The translations under genes were made by a program, and so were the position numbers. Below are positions 14,175 to 25,483 of a stretch of 64,000 nucleotides of DNA, one piece after another (within the stretch, counting starts at the first letter, position 1; every line of letters begins with the position of its first letter). Source of the DNA: Druceiella hillmani (Eukaryota > Arthropoda > Insecta > Lepidoptera > Hepialidae); the NCBI GenBank assembly GCA_039881145.1, contig JAYKKI010000095.1:8422501-8486500 (forward strand), written 5' to 3'. Below the pieces are notes generated by a model. The model was given only the letters and a program-made list of their open reading frames with translations, ran no database searches and had not been told where the DNA came from.

Positions 14175-14799
14175 AACCTCAGATCCATTACATTATATAG
14201 AAATTGATCAAGAATCTACATCGAAATGTGATGCAGCGTAGATTTTCGATGTTTGCTAAAAGTTGAAAATTTGATTAAAATGTTTGTCCTTTCATATTTA
14301 CTATACACCAGGTAATTTATTATTACTGTACACAGGATTTATTTAAGTTCAACTTCTAATCGATCAGCATATCCTGTGAAACTGCTTAAAGATTATTTCT
14401 CTTGGTATTAAAACTGTCGGTATTGCTGCAATTCATGTCTTAAATAACTTTGTTTTTAATAAAACGAAAGCGTTAAACTGACTGATATTTACAACGAACA
14501 AAAGTAGTTTATTTTAAATAAAATTGCATTTTATATTTCCAGAATGATTGAATACTTTATTGACGCAATTTTTATTTTGTATACATAAAATGTTTGCTTG
14601 CTTTGCCGTAGAAATAGCCATTTCATCTAATTAAAAGAACCTTTTCAAATCTTCACCTGGTAATTTTTATTGATACCTATGTACGGCATCTTTACGCTCA
14701 TTACTTCTCTTTTTTCCTTTCTCTTTTTATTTTGCAGAGATATTCGATATTTTATTATTTTTATGATCTCTTGAATTGAAAATATTTTATTAATTAAAA

Positions 14800-15345
14800 A
14801 TGTTTGTTATTTTTCATCAATTACTCTTTCTCGCCATTGACGTTATCGGTCGTCCTAAATTTGATATTATTGCTTTCATTTATCCAAATCCTTCCAATAA
14901 TGGTTTACTTAACATTTTGATTCTTAAAAGCAAATTTTTGCTATTTAGCTTACTTACCATCTTGTCAATCCGGGCATCTTTAAATTTGACATCACACAAT
15001 CTGGTTTCCATGGGTTTACTTTGACAGTTTCCACTAGTTTTTCTGCCTTTATCTTTCTTATGAGTATTTGTAACCATTTCTTGTCTTTTATCGGCTCTTT
15101 CGTTTTGAACTTATAACTTTCTGCGGTTTTGCTTTTTCTTCAAAGAATTCTTGATATATTCTTACGGTTTGAGCTAAGTATACCACAATAAAATATCTTC
15201 CCTTATGGAAGATTTTGTGCTTTTATGTCAAGGGTAAATTGCTATAAAAGTTGTCTCCATAGCTCATATCTATATCTTCCGTCAGCCCTCCTAGTAATTC
15301 GATACTGACTCGACAGGCATTACCAACTTTATCGCCCCTATATGT
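14800..15345 (-). mobile_element. Probable piggyBac-like transposase relic
   Basis: Reading down from 15345 gives RVSIELLGGL, then GDNFYSNLPL. This resembles the piggyBac block around the second catalytic Asp (usual DNFYTSLPL). It is followed by a basic stretch (EFFEEKAKPQKVISSKRKSR) in the position of the family's KxxRxxIPxE region, and then a KPLLEGFG...MKAI stretch that could be the KPxxxxxYNxxMxxVD block. Stops and frameshifts are frequent. The last block is a weak match; the DNFYSNLPL match is the main evidence. Confidence 0.45.
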
Positions 15346-15349
15346 TTTT

Positions 15350-18300
15350 TTCATTATCATCAAAATACAAATTTACTCATATAACTAATAGGACATATTT
15401 TACTCTATATAACCTATCTATAAGAAAATATATTGAAAAAAAAATCGCCAAGCGTTACGCTATGTTACTCTGCTTGTTTGAATGCCTAAATCTTTGACAA
15501 GTTGGTTCTCTCTGCATACTTTTTTTCATCGTATTCAATACATAAGAAACTCTGTAAGACTGCCTACTACCAAATTTTATGTTATCTTGAAAATATCAAA
15601 ATTGATGAAATATCTGTTTCAGTTGAATATTTTTTTAACACTGAGCTTTACAAGCTGAGCTATTAAATCTGCTTGTCGTTTCAGTATGGATGTAAATGTT
15701 GCCAATTTTAGGTTAAAATTATTACTTTGTTGATTTCCCTGAATCATCAATATATAATTTAAACTTTGTAGATTAGAAATGATATATTGACTCATTTTAT
15801 TTACTATTGTGATTTTTATTTCAAAATATTTTTGCATTCGTATTTATGAATCATAAATTTACTTACCTTCAACACTTTTTTGAATAGTTTAAAAAAATAA
15901 AATAAATATACATTTTTCAGACTAAGTTATAAAAATTAATTCGAATAAATATTTAAGTTTTAATACAACTATTAACACAAATTTTTTAGTACTGTCCCGC
16001 TAGAAAAATTAAAAACCTTAATGTTACAAAATATTGACCAAATTTTAAAGTTTTTCCATTTCGTTAACTCTAGGCATTGTACGGAAATAAATCATTTTTG
16101 TACTAGTTCTTCAAAACCGTTTTAAAGGTTTTGAATCAAAATCAGTAATGGTTTCGAATCAAAAGCAGATAATTCCTGTATATCAAAACAATAAAATTGA
16201 AATTTGTCTGATTCAAGTCCGATTAATTTTTTTCCAGGTTTTCAAAGATTAGATTTAAGTTTTAAAAGGGAATATATTGATAACGGGGTACGATTTTACG
16301 AATTCAGAAAAATGTCATCGTGCGGGTGCGATACCGTGACCAATTTGAGAAAAGTTTGAATTTTTTTTCATTCTCGCTGTCAAAGGTTCATTGGCGTGAA
16401 AAAGTTTTAAACAAAATATTTACTGAGGATATTATTTATATTTTGTTTAAGGAAAATATTGGTACCTTATATAAAAATAAGAATATATATTGTTTTTCAA
16501 ATAATTTGAGAAATATCTTCAGCCTCCGCACTGGCTTCAAAATTTTAGATTCTGGTGACAAATCTGAATAAACTTGTGTTTTTACACTTATTCAAAATTA
16601 AGGGTAAAAGGGCATTGAATGATACGTAATGTGTATCTCAAATATGACAAAATATACTTTAATTCATAATAAAAAATTGAGTTATCATAAACTAATAAAA
16701 AAAATATTTTTAATTTGCTCGCAAGTGACATTTTACCTCCAATTTAGGTATTTTGTTTCGTGATTTCAATTTGGTTTTTATGGCCTCTAATCGTGATTTG
16801 TTTGTGATTTGAAGTAGCAGTTCCTGTGTGATCTTGATATCCCGTTTTTTAGCTTAGGTATGCCATGGAACTTGTAAGAAAAACAGATGATCTTCATCAC
16901 CAGAGTGGATTTTTTATAGCCATTGGATACGTTTATTAGCATCGGTGGTTTAGTGAATTTAGTGAGTTTATATAGTTAGATGCATTACAATTCATATCTA
17001 GTATGTCGAAATATCTGAATTTGGAAATTTTAGCGATACTGCGTATTTTCAAATACACTGGGCTACCAGTTCACGAATGTGTTTCCTCTCATCAATCATC
17101 TTAGCGAGTAAATTCCTTTCAGGATGTGCAAAGTATGCGTTTTATTATTATTTAGAATTGTCTCTAGTTTATTTCATCGTAAGAATCCTGTTTTTTACAG
17201 TTATGTGGCCATCATCGTTGGTAAGTACAGCCACAAGTTTAAAAGTGGATATAAGCAAGAAATATTTTATTTCAATAATTATGTAGTAGATTCATATTTA
17301 ATATTATAATTGTTCCATACATCAAGGATACGCTATTTTCAGTTACTAGTTCTGATGATAAAAATAATAACAACTTATAACAGCGTTTTGAAAAGGGGAT
17401 CTTAACATAAAAATGGTATCTTATTTTAATTTCTAAATTTTTTTTATGATCTAAATCAGTCTTAAAAACTCGACACGCGTATTCTTTCATTGATACACAA
17501 GTATGACGACAGGCTACGGATGTAGATTCTTAACCAATTTTGATGATTTATTTTCACAATGGTTTACTTTTTATGAACAATTTTTTCATAAAACTCCCTT
17601 TTTTGTGCTCGCAACTGTTTTCGGTCTGCATTTTTTACAAAAGTCATTATATTTTGTCATTTCTCTTTGGTCCCTACTAATTTTAACTGTAATTTTTTTA
17701 AGTCTTTACAGTTATTTTTTTATTAAATATATGAACAAAGGAATGGCTGATAATATGTTAACCTTCAATGTTTGACTACTTATTAGTTACGATTAACCAA
17801 TATAAACTTATCATTCTAATTAGGTATTAAACATAACAAAATGTTTTTTTTTCTTCTGAGATTAATATTATCTTAGAAAAAAAAACGCACAATGTGCTTT
17901 ATTTTTTGAAGAAAATATAGTAACAGAGTTATGTGATGTTCCAGAAATTCTCAAAAATTAGAAACTACTCCAATATGGCAGTTCTTTTATTACAAAATTA
18001 ATTTTGCGATACCTTTTATAAAGATTTTTTGTGTGCTTTATGAAAAAGCGAGCGCTTGAACGGACGGACTGATTTACTTGCATTTCCTGCATTCAGTTTT
18101 TTGCATATTTCATTTGCGAGTAGAATTTTTTTCGTATTCGGGGGAAATACAGTCACTATACGCGATAAACACACTGCGCCGATGAAGCGGCGCGATGCTG
18201 CATACAGCGGTGGTTTTTTTAGGAAAATTAGATTTTTTGATATTTTTTCATGCTATGCAATTTCAAAACTTTGATCCGAAGTAAAGCATAAAACTGAATG

Positions 18301-18800
18301 TTTTGTGGGAAATTTCAAGTATTGGCATAAATCCGCTAAATAAAAAAGTTAATAAAATAAATTTCTTTTCATTAATTTTATAATAGTGCTTTCTGCAGCG
18401 TGAGATCAACGAGCAATTAACATTGTTTCAAATGAATCAATTTATTTACTATAATAGCCAGACTTACATTAATTAGGATGAGTAGTGGCATTAGATTGGC
18501 ATATGTTTCAAAAAATAAACAAATAATTTGCCTTTCGACTTAAACCATTGTTTTATTAAAACAGTTAAAACATTCACCCAGGGAAATATTTTAAATACGA
18601 TACTATTGCCAAAATTACACACATAACTACGATACATAGAATAATACTTAACTATAAACTAAGTATATACGTATATGTAAAGTTATAATTAGAATACAAT
18701 TTTGATCAAAAAATGGCATCAAACAGTTTTCCAGGTTCCCATTTAAAAACTTTTCCTATAACACATTAGCGCGAACTGCAAACTAAGTCACAACAAGACA
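15350..18800. other. No gene recognised
   Basis: AT-rich. A plus-strand 90-codon frame at 17503-17775 is hydrophobic (LYFVISLWSLLILTVIFLSL) but has no receptor motif or splice partner and is probably chance. A GC-richer patch at 18150-18215 contains 'gcgccgatgaagcggcgcg', not identified. Confidence 0.45.
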
Positions 18801-19060
18801 ATAAGTGCTTCATTCAACGCTTAATCGTGCGACTTCTCATATCGGTGGAAAATAATTTGTTTTATATTTGTACAAAGTATTATAACACACAAATTGAAGT
18901 AACTCTAAGGAAATGGAACCGTGTTCATGCTACATCATCATCTTAAAACTATAAAGCAAATACTCAAACATATATTGTGAGCACTCGAAAAAAATATTTT
19001 CATATCAGTAAATTTAGCATAAAAATATTATTCGATATATAAATTTCGCTGCAAAGAAAT

Positions 19061-19236
19061 TCAATCATGTAATCCAGATAATTGAGACACAACGATTATA
19101 TAAGATATGAGCAAACTGACAAATTTAGGAAACAACGACATCCTCAAATCGAAAAGGCGCCACACGGTGAAAACGCCCCTATCGCCCCTTTGAACGATTT
19201 CTTGAAGCGATTCTACTGCATCGTTTAGATCCGGAC
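19061..19236 (-). CDS. Gustatory receptor exon 4 (C-terminus)
   Basis: 176 bases, phase 1 at its start, ending at TGA (19063-19061). It encodes the last intracellular stretch (PDLNDAVESLQEIVQRGDRG), then FTVWRLFDLRMSLFPKF and the seventh membrane span with SYIIVVSQLSG. The length is identical in the copies at 12.5 and 34.5 kb. Divergence from the pseudogene copies, with no stop or frameshift here, suggests that this copy is still under selection; a dN/dS test would decide. Confidence 0.82.
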
Positions 19237-22200
19237 CTTGAAATCGACATACAAGTTATTAATATGAGGAATATATTGCATGAATGAAATAAATGCAAAC
19301 AATAAGAAATACAGATATTGCACGAATAAAATAAAAGCATATAAATACAATACGCGTGCAGGCATGGTATGAATTCAGGCCTTGTGTTCAATAAGCTAAG
19401 AATGTAATGCTTAAATCTAATAATTACACGCAGTTATATTGCCAACATTAAATTTTCCACCCGTTTTAGGACATTACAATATGTTAATAATTACAAATAC
19501 ATTATACTAAGTTCATCTATTGATGCAACATTTTACAAATGAAAACCATAAAATTAAATTGCGTTCAATTTTATATTTCCGTGCATCTAAAAAAGCGTGG
19601 TTTAGTGACAATCAAAGTTAATATTGTTAAATACCGATTTATACACAGATACGAGTATGTAATCAAGAAAGCGTCCAGCGTAGCAAGCATAGTATAGTAG
19701 CACCTGAGGAGGTATTGTCAAAATATTATTTGCGGTTACTAGGACGTGAACATTTAATATAGTTTTTGTACTAAAAAATTGAAACAGCCTTGAGATTTAT
19801 AGAACAATGCAAATGTGAAGGTATTTTTAAATCTATTTTCCTCAGGAGCTATCTAAGCTCTGCGTCTCTATTAATATTTTCCATTAGAAAATCCTGCAAA
19901 AATCTCTTAGTTTTTTTTTCACATTTATATATTTCTTTTTTGATAATTTTTATTTTAATTAAACTTTATTAAAATATATATACGAAAAATAGTAATTTTT
20001 ATTTTTATTATTTATGATTAAAAAAATTGAGATAATATTTTTGAAACATTTTGTAAAAGAAAAAACTATATTTAAGTCCCTAATTTTATTAGTCTATAAG
20101 AACTATGGATTTAAAAAGGCCACATAACGGCACTTTTTAAAATTAAGTAAAGGCGATTCAACTTCGAGGCCCAATAGCTTTTTGTACTTCATCTTGAAAA
20201 TGTGTCCCGTAACTGCAAATAAGTATTTTACAATTACCTTTTGGGAGTCATTTCACTACGTCTAACATGTTAGACCCTTTCTATATAGTTTATGGAAAAT
20301 ATTTGTACTCACTCATGTCTGGTGTCAATTTCAATATTATGATGTTAATTTCCAATTCACGAAATTCGAGAACCAATTTCTCGCAATATGCGCAGACTAC
20401 TGCCAGGATAATCAAATACGCTACGATCGATTGTAAGACATTTAATATCCACATCTGTGAAAATATCTGTAATGCGAAAAAATTATTCAAAATAAGTTAA
20501 GTTTTTGACAATGGAAGAATCTTCTATTATCTTCTATTCTTCTATTATAACTTAAAACAATTTAGTCATATAGTCGAAAGTACGGGAGCATGCTTCTGGA
20601 ATAATGATTTCATAGAATGAGCTCAATTTCAATTATACGGAAAACATCAAGGTCGAAATTTTTGTGTACTTTAAAATTTTGTGTAGTTGCTATGATTACG
20701 GCTATAAACCTAGTTCACGAAAACATAATTCTTATAATTATATTTTCGGCTCTAACTTCTGAAAATTATTTTTCTGATATTGCGAAAGTGACGAAATAAC
20801 TACACACGGAAAGAATACAATTTCGATAGTTAAGTTCGACAAAATATATTCAATTGGGTTTGCAATGGGTAAGCCTGGAAGTAAATGTAAAAACGTAGTT
20901 TTGTGTTTGACTTCCATGCAATTACAGCTAAAGCTATTACTTTTTAGGACTATACGTCACAAACTATTTCTAGACGCAATCTTTCTGTTACTTTCAGAAT
21001 AATTTCTCAATTTAATTTTTCCAGTAAAAATAAACAAATCACCACAACCTCCGATGTACAGTAACCTTATGTACAAGTATAAACTCTTATGGGGTTCTTT
21101 ACTGTGCTCTGGAGCAACCGACATCTGAGTTTATGCAAATATTCGCTTTCATTTGCAAACAGAAGGTATGCATTCACGCACAAATATAGATTCTTTATCT
21201 AATTTCGAAACAGGTTTAAGATTTCAAACTTTAGGAAAATACGCGAATTAGATATTTACTTTCAGGTGGGCATTATAAACAACCCAAGAAGAAAATGAAG
21301 CTTAGAAAAACTTGTGTTTGTCTCGACGGATATTTACCAATCAAATCATCATCACTGACAGTCTTAAGCAAAGGTGTATTAGGTTTCCAGTCTTATTCAA
21401 TCTGAACATCAATAATGGATATTATATCCGAAATATAAGTAGTCCAGTCACGTGATTAGTGTCTCGTCTTCCTAGTTTCGGTTGATATATTGTTTAAATG
21501 TCTAAAAGTTGAAAATATCGAGAAAATATCCAAAATAAAGATTTTCTGGCCATATGATATATGAAGTGAGCATAGTCAAGTTAGTTGAAAAATAAGTACA
21601 TCAGTTAATTTAAATACGTTTAAGTAAAAAATTAATTTCTTTTGGTATTTCTTATATATTACGAGAAACTTAATTTTTTTTCCGCAATTGTGAGACAAAT
21701 ATCCCTGACAGTATTCTCAAAAAAAAAACGAATGCATGTGCAATTGCTAGCTCAGTCATCTCAATAATATCAAAATCTCGCAATGATCTCTTGAAAACAG
21801 AACCGAAATGTTCAGCCTCTATTTCCTCAGAGCATTTTTAAGTACTGTGTTGAAAGAGAATAATGAAATAGCATCACCCTGCTGTAGAGAATTTTCGAAA
21901 AAAAAGGTTTCTCATAAATCACACATGCTTTTTAACTTTCGTGTCATTTCCGCGAGATCAACCAAATTTTCGCGGATTCCAAATTCAAAGATAATTTCTA
22001 AAAATTTTTTAAAACAAATGTCTGCTGTATAGATAGAAAACATTTAAAATTACCCGATACTAAAAAACATAGTTATCTGCATATACAATCTGCCCAACTG
22101 GACTGTTATTGCGACATCAATGCACAACATCATAAAGAAGCCGCCGCCGTTCTCCCGCTGCAGTCGTCTGCAAAGACTATCGCGCCGTCGTCAACGCAAC

Positions 22201-23405
22201 AAGATGTCAAATACGATCATGAAATGATGAAACTTTGGCTTGATCAATTGACAGGCGAAGAACAACTACATCTACGGTAACTGAACCAAATTCGGAGCGA
22301 TGACCTACTAGATTTCCTATGTATGAAGGAAATGATGAAATTATGTCGCTAGTATCCTTTAAGACCTAATATACGAACTAGGCAATAAAATATTTTCATA
22401 AGTCCCCCCGAGTGCAAGGTGAAAATGCTAAAATTTCTAAAACACTATCGGTACGTTTTAATTTGTTTATTACTAAACAAATGCTAGACGACATCGCTTT
22501 ATTCACCAATATATGCGCATAAGGATAAGTGTTTGAGGGAGCGAGATAGCAATGAAATTGACTTGACTGAGATAGAAGTTTTGGTTGGCTTTCTGCTAAT
22601 GGCTGGGCTGTAAAAACGCATCAATGAAAAATGTATCCATGCAATTTGGGTTGATGATGAATGACTCCTAATATATTCTATATCATTCTACCTACGGAGT
22701 ATTCTTCTTTTATTTTATATACCACGTTAACTCAGCCTTTAGTTCCATTGTAATAAGCTACGGCAGCACCGGTAGTTTCACCGATCAAGTAAAGTCTTGT
22801 CTTATCATCATTGTGTAAAGTTGGCAATGGTAAAACCTTCTTTTCATCAAATCCAAATATTGAACTTGGCTTAGTTCTATCATTGGAAACTAGAAAGCAA
22901 GGTAGTATTTCTTTTTTATCCTGTCGCAAAGCTTTTATAGTTTTTCGGCAGTTAGCTGACCAGCAAGAGGAATATACGTAAAGTAATTATGCATTGTTAT
23001 ATTTTAGCCGGTATTCAAAATATTTTATTTATTCTTTACACGTAAACGCTTGAACTTTTATCAGCGCTGAATTGTTCTTTTGGTTGTTTATAGGTGTACA
23101 CTCCTAAGTTGCTGGTAAAATAATTTAGAATCAAGAATATATATTTTTAAGGCGAATTATACGGGTTGATTAGCCATGTAAACACGGAACTTGCAACGTA
23201 GAGTACGTTGCAAGTCTATCTCATCAATTGAACCATTTTTCCCTATCTGTTAATGGGTATGACAATTTGTGACCAAAGTCTCAAAAATATTCATCTTTGC
23301 TGCCATTCACTGACAATCAGTTTTAACGTGTTCTGCTCCGGTTTTCACAAAAACGAACATTTCTTAGCAGAAAAAAGAATATTGTCTTAGACATAATATA
23401 AATCA

Positions 23406-23447
<42 letters not shown>

Positions 23448-24422
23448 GGTGTGTGTGTGTGTGTTATATGTATGTATTATTATTAATAGCACTTACCCCT
23501 TGTTTATATAAGTTTATCATATTCTGAATGGCGAATATCGAAAGAGAGAAGATAGCGGCCATGTAATGCATCATCTAAAATATAATAGAATATTTAAAAT
23601 TAACTTAACAAAAAAAATTACGGGAGAAATTCAAAAAATACCACGTATTACCTGGAAGTTAAACATTTTGTTCAATTTGTTACACAGATTTGAAAGAATT
23701 ATTATTGTGTTTGGTAAGACAGAAATATATTTTGGATCATTTGCAAGGTCGAAATAAACATTTCTGTTTGATAAGTTTTCGGGTGGTATATCTATGCTCG
23801 ATTCCTCTTTTAACAATAATTGTTGTCCGGTGCGTTTTAGATATACGTTGATGGTTTTTAACATCTCAATGAGAACGTTCCTAAGTATACACATCAATAT
23901 CATTTCGAGGCTGTTTGCCACCATAGACAATTGTGTAATCAAAACTAAATAATCAACTTTGGTTTCCGAGAAAAATAACTGATATCCTAAAATTCCTAAA
24001 ATTTTAACGAATATGACTGAACAGGTTCCAATCATTGTTGATAATTTTACTTTCTCATTGCACCTACTTCTATAGTGAAGACTATAATAAGATGAAACTT
24101 CGTCTAACGTATTAAGCCACTCAGAGAATGCATTTTTATGCCACAGAATATCGAATGTAAGAAGAAAGAACATGATTATCAAACTTAAAACATAATTAGT
24201 ACACTTTGGTGTGTCAGTATACATTAAAGATACAATACTATACGCGTTTGTGGAGTAAAATATACATATGGAAACGAGAAGTACCAAGCTGTAAATCTGC
24301 TTAAGTTTAGTTTTCACGAATTTTCCATCATTTCTGTTGGAAGTTCGATTAACGCCTAGAATTGATTGCGCAATAAGTAAGAAAGAAATCGAATTTTCAA
24401 AAATATTTGCTTTCTTTTCCAT
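19061..24422 (-). CDS. Gustatory receptor gene, four exons, apparently intact
   Basis: This gene encodes an insect gustatory receptor of the 7tm_7 family, a membrane ligand-gated channel subunit of chemosensory neurons. Joining 24422-23652, 23574-23497, 20466-20313 and 19236-19061 gives 392 residues plus a TGA stop, within the family's usual 350-450. Donors are gtaata, gtaagt and gtgagt; acceptors are ttttag, attacag and tttcaag; intron phases are 0, 0 and 1. Hydrophobic segments fall at about residues 42-62, 76-93, 129-152 and 158-183 in exon 1, then one in each later exon, giving seven. The C-terminal signature is a relaxed form of the family motif: RLFDL about 15 residues before SYIIVVSQL, in place of TYhhhhhQF. 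The start ATG has A at -3. The second intron is about 3 kb and holds LINE and piggyBac relics. The related copies at 12.5, 34.5 and 39.9 kb confirm exons 3 and 4. Family assignment is strong; ligand and orthologue are unknown. Expression and the exact start are inferred. Confidence 0.82.
20313..20466 (-). CDS. Gustatory receptor exon 3
   Basis: 154 bases (51 codons plus one base) between an attacag acceptor and a perfect gtgagt donor. It encodes the sixth hydrophobic segment (LNVLQSIVAYLIILAVVC) followed by CEKLVLEFRELEINIIILKL and TPDM. The same length, splice sites and FRELE block recur in the copies at 35.1 and 39.3 kb, which shows that it is a real conserved exon and not a chance reading frame. 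Confidence 0.82.
21760..22030 (-). mobile_element. RTE-type LINE reverse-transcriptase relic in a receptor intron
   Basis: Minus-strand reading gives FLEIIFEFGIRENLVDLAEM followed by TRKLK, then, after one stop, ENSLQQGDAISLFSFNTVLK and NALRK. This fits the fingers and palm part of RTE-clade reverse transcriptase (GIPxKLVxLIKxT ... GxRQGDxLSPLLFNxxLEKxxR). The QGD block is intact and the rest is degraded. It lies in the same orientation as the host receptor gene, inside its second intron. Confidence 0.65.
22105..22280 (+). other. Open, higher-GC fragment of unknown origin
   Basis: This is an open stretch whose base composition is clearly less AT-rich than its surroundings. It reads HHKEAAAVLPLQSSAKTIAP, then DHEMMKLWLDQLTGEEQLHL, and ends at a stop. 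It is Ala/Gln/Ser-rich followed by an amphipathic helix. It lies directly before piggyBac-like sequence on the same strand and may be part of the same composite element. I recognise no family. Confidence 0.3.
22450..22615 (+). mobile_element. piggyBac-like transposase N-terminal relic
   Basis: Plus-strand blocks FNLFITKQMLDDIALFTNI and, in another frame, IDLTEIEVLVGFLLMAGL match the N-terminal region of piggyBac transposases (F...FFTDEMLxxIVxxTNxYA, then ELKAFIGLLLLMGV). Frameshifts lie between them. It is followed by the inverted C-terminal part at 22930-22660, so the gene has been split and one half inverted. The whole lies inside a gustatory receptor intron. Confidence 0.6.
22660..22930 (-). 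mobile_element. piggyBac-like transposase C-terminal relic (inverted)
   Basis: The minus strand reads FLVSNDRTKPSSIFGFDEKK, then a hydrophobic LYLIGETTGAAV block and YYNGTKG*VNVVYKIKEEYS, then VGRM. This fits the piggyBac segment with S.FGFxxxKTLVSY and YNxTKGGVDxxDxxxxxYS.xR, with the GG of TKGG changed to a stop. About 65 codons before that stop are open. Orientation is opposite to the N-terminal relic 50 bases away. Confidence 0.65.
23408..23464. repeat. (TA)n(GT)n compound microsatellite
   Basis: TA repeats pass into GT repeats. It lies in the second intron of the intact receptor gene, close to the donor of exon 2. Confidence 0.95.
23497..23574 (-). CDS. Gustatory receptor exon 2 (26 codons)
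   Basis: This is a micro-exon of 78 bases between a ttttag acceptor and a gtaagt donor, both in phase 0. It encodes MMHYMAAIFSLSIFAIQNM followed by INLYKQG, one hydrophobic segment that supplies the fifth membrane span. It lies only 77 bases below exon 1. A TA/GT microsatellite (23408-23464) begins about 30 bases inside the following intron. Confidence 0.8.
23652..24422 (-). CDS. Gustatory receptor exon 1 (residues 1-257)
   Basis: This is the longest open stretch in the window (257 codons before the splice donor, and six more before the first in-frame stop). It begins MEKKANIFENSISFLL and contains four hydrophobic segments, followed by a polar intracellular-loop region rich in K, E and N. 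It ends LNKMFNFQ at a gtaata donor. The short FNFQ / MHYMAA junction with exon 2 and the phase-0 intron are typical of this receptor family. No paralogous exon 1 was found for the other three copies in this window. Confidence 0.85.
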
Positions 24423-24600
24423 ATTGTCGAGCTTGATAGGTGGACACCAGTAGACGTATAATGTGACAATGAAACAGTGGATACCGATATCGATTAGGTC
24501 CTAACATAGTTTATTAGTTGATATTTTTACATTCCATTTCATTTGATATTAAATATTTATAACTAACCTATGAAAGTGTAAGATTCGATCGAAACCATGT
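24423..24600 (-). promoter_or_regulatory. Upstream region of the receptor gene, conserved in a duplicate
   Basis: The segment 24490-24590 shares 'atcgattagg', 'catttcatttgatattaa' and 'atatt' blocks in order with 13525-13620, upstream of the truncated receptor copy. Conservation across copies that differ elsewhere suggests a duplicated promoter-side region. No TATA box or initiator is evident. Confidence 0.45.
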
Positions 24601-25444
24601 TAATTAATTCTAATGGAACAAAGGCGGTTGCCATAGTTTCTACGACTAGGGTCAATGATTGTCAACATTTTTAAAATATAGAATCGTTAATTTAATTAAC
24701 ATTATAATAATTCCTTTAATTACTTTCAACAATTTTCTTCCTTTCACTAAAATACGTCTCAGCTTATATACTTTCGACATTTTTGTCCATAATAATATTC
24801 TATTTGCAGTTGACGAAAATTAACCCACTGCTTTTTAAGTAATTTTGGTACTGTATAAATTTGTAAAATATTATAAGTCAAGTACTGCAAAACACGCTAT
24901 AATTATCAAAGCCTTGATTCTAAAATATACGTTTTTACAGGACTTCTAGGTGTACGTAACAATAGTTATTGTGTTATTCTGGCCGCACGTGGTGAGGCTG
25001 ATGAATTAGGGTAAAAATAAATAGATAAATGGGAGGTCGGTACTACATGAAATTATTAAATCTCGTCCACAATGTGTCACGTATTGAATAAGTTCGATTT
25101 GTGATCGATTCTAATATAAATGAATGCACGTTGTCTTTATTCTCGTTTATTTCATTGTATTATTCAGATTTATTTATGTTTTTATGACCATTCCACTTTC
25201 CATTTTAACAAAAATGAATTTCGTTTATTGGTCTTTTGGTTACGTACACAATTTAATTGTTTTTGTAGACATTAATTATTTCTAAAATTTTATTTGAAAA
25301 CAAGAATTATAAGCGTTTCCTATTAGGCAGAACTTCATTTTTGCTTTCCAGTATGGTACAATCATGTTCTAGATTTAACTTTATTTCTTTTTAATCGTGT
25401 TACATTTCTTACATATGGAAAATTAGTACCTAATTGGCATGTTA

Positions 25445-25483
<39 letters not shown>

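Noticed and set aside
17503..17775. Hydrophobic 90-codon frame on the plus strand
   Set aside because: It looks like a membrane protein but has no receptor motif, no splice partner and no conservation evidence. T-rich AT sequence gives hydrophobic frames (F, L, I) by chance.
20262..20277. Perfect 16-base palindrome gtctaacatgttagac
   Set aside because: Short enough to arise by chance in 64 kb of AT-rich DNA, and no neighbouring structure supports a function.
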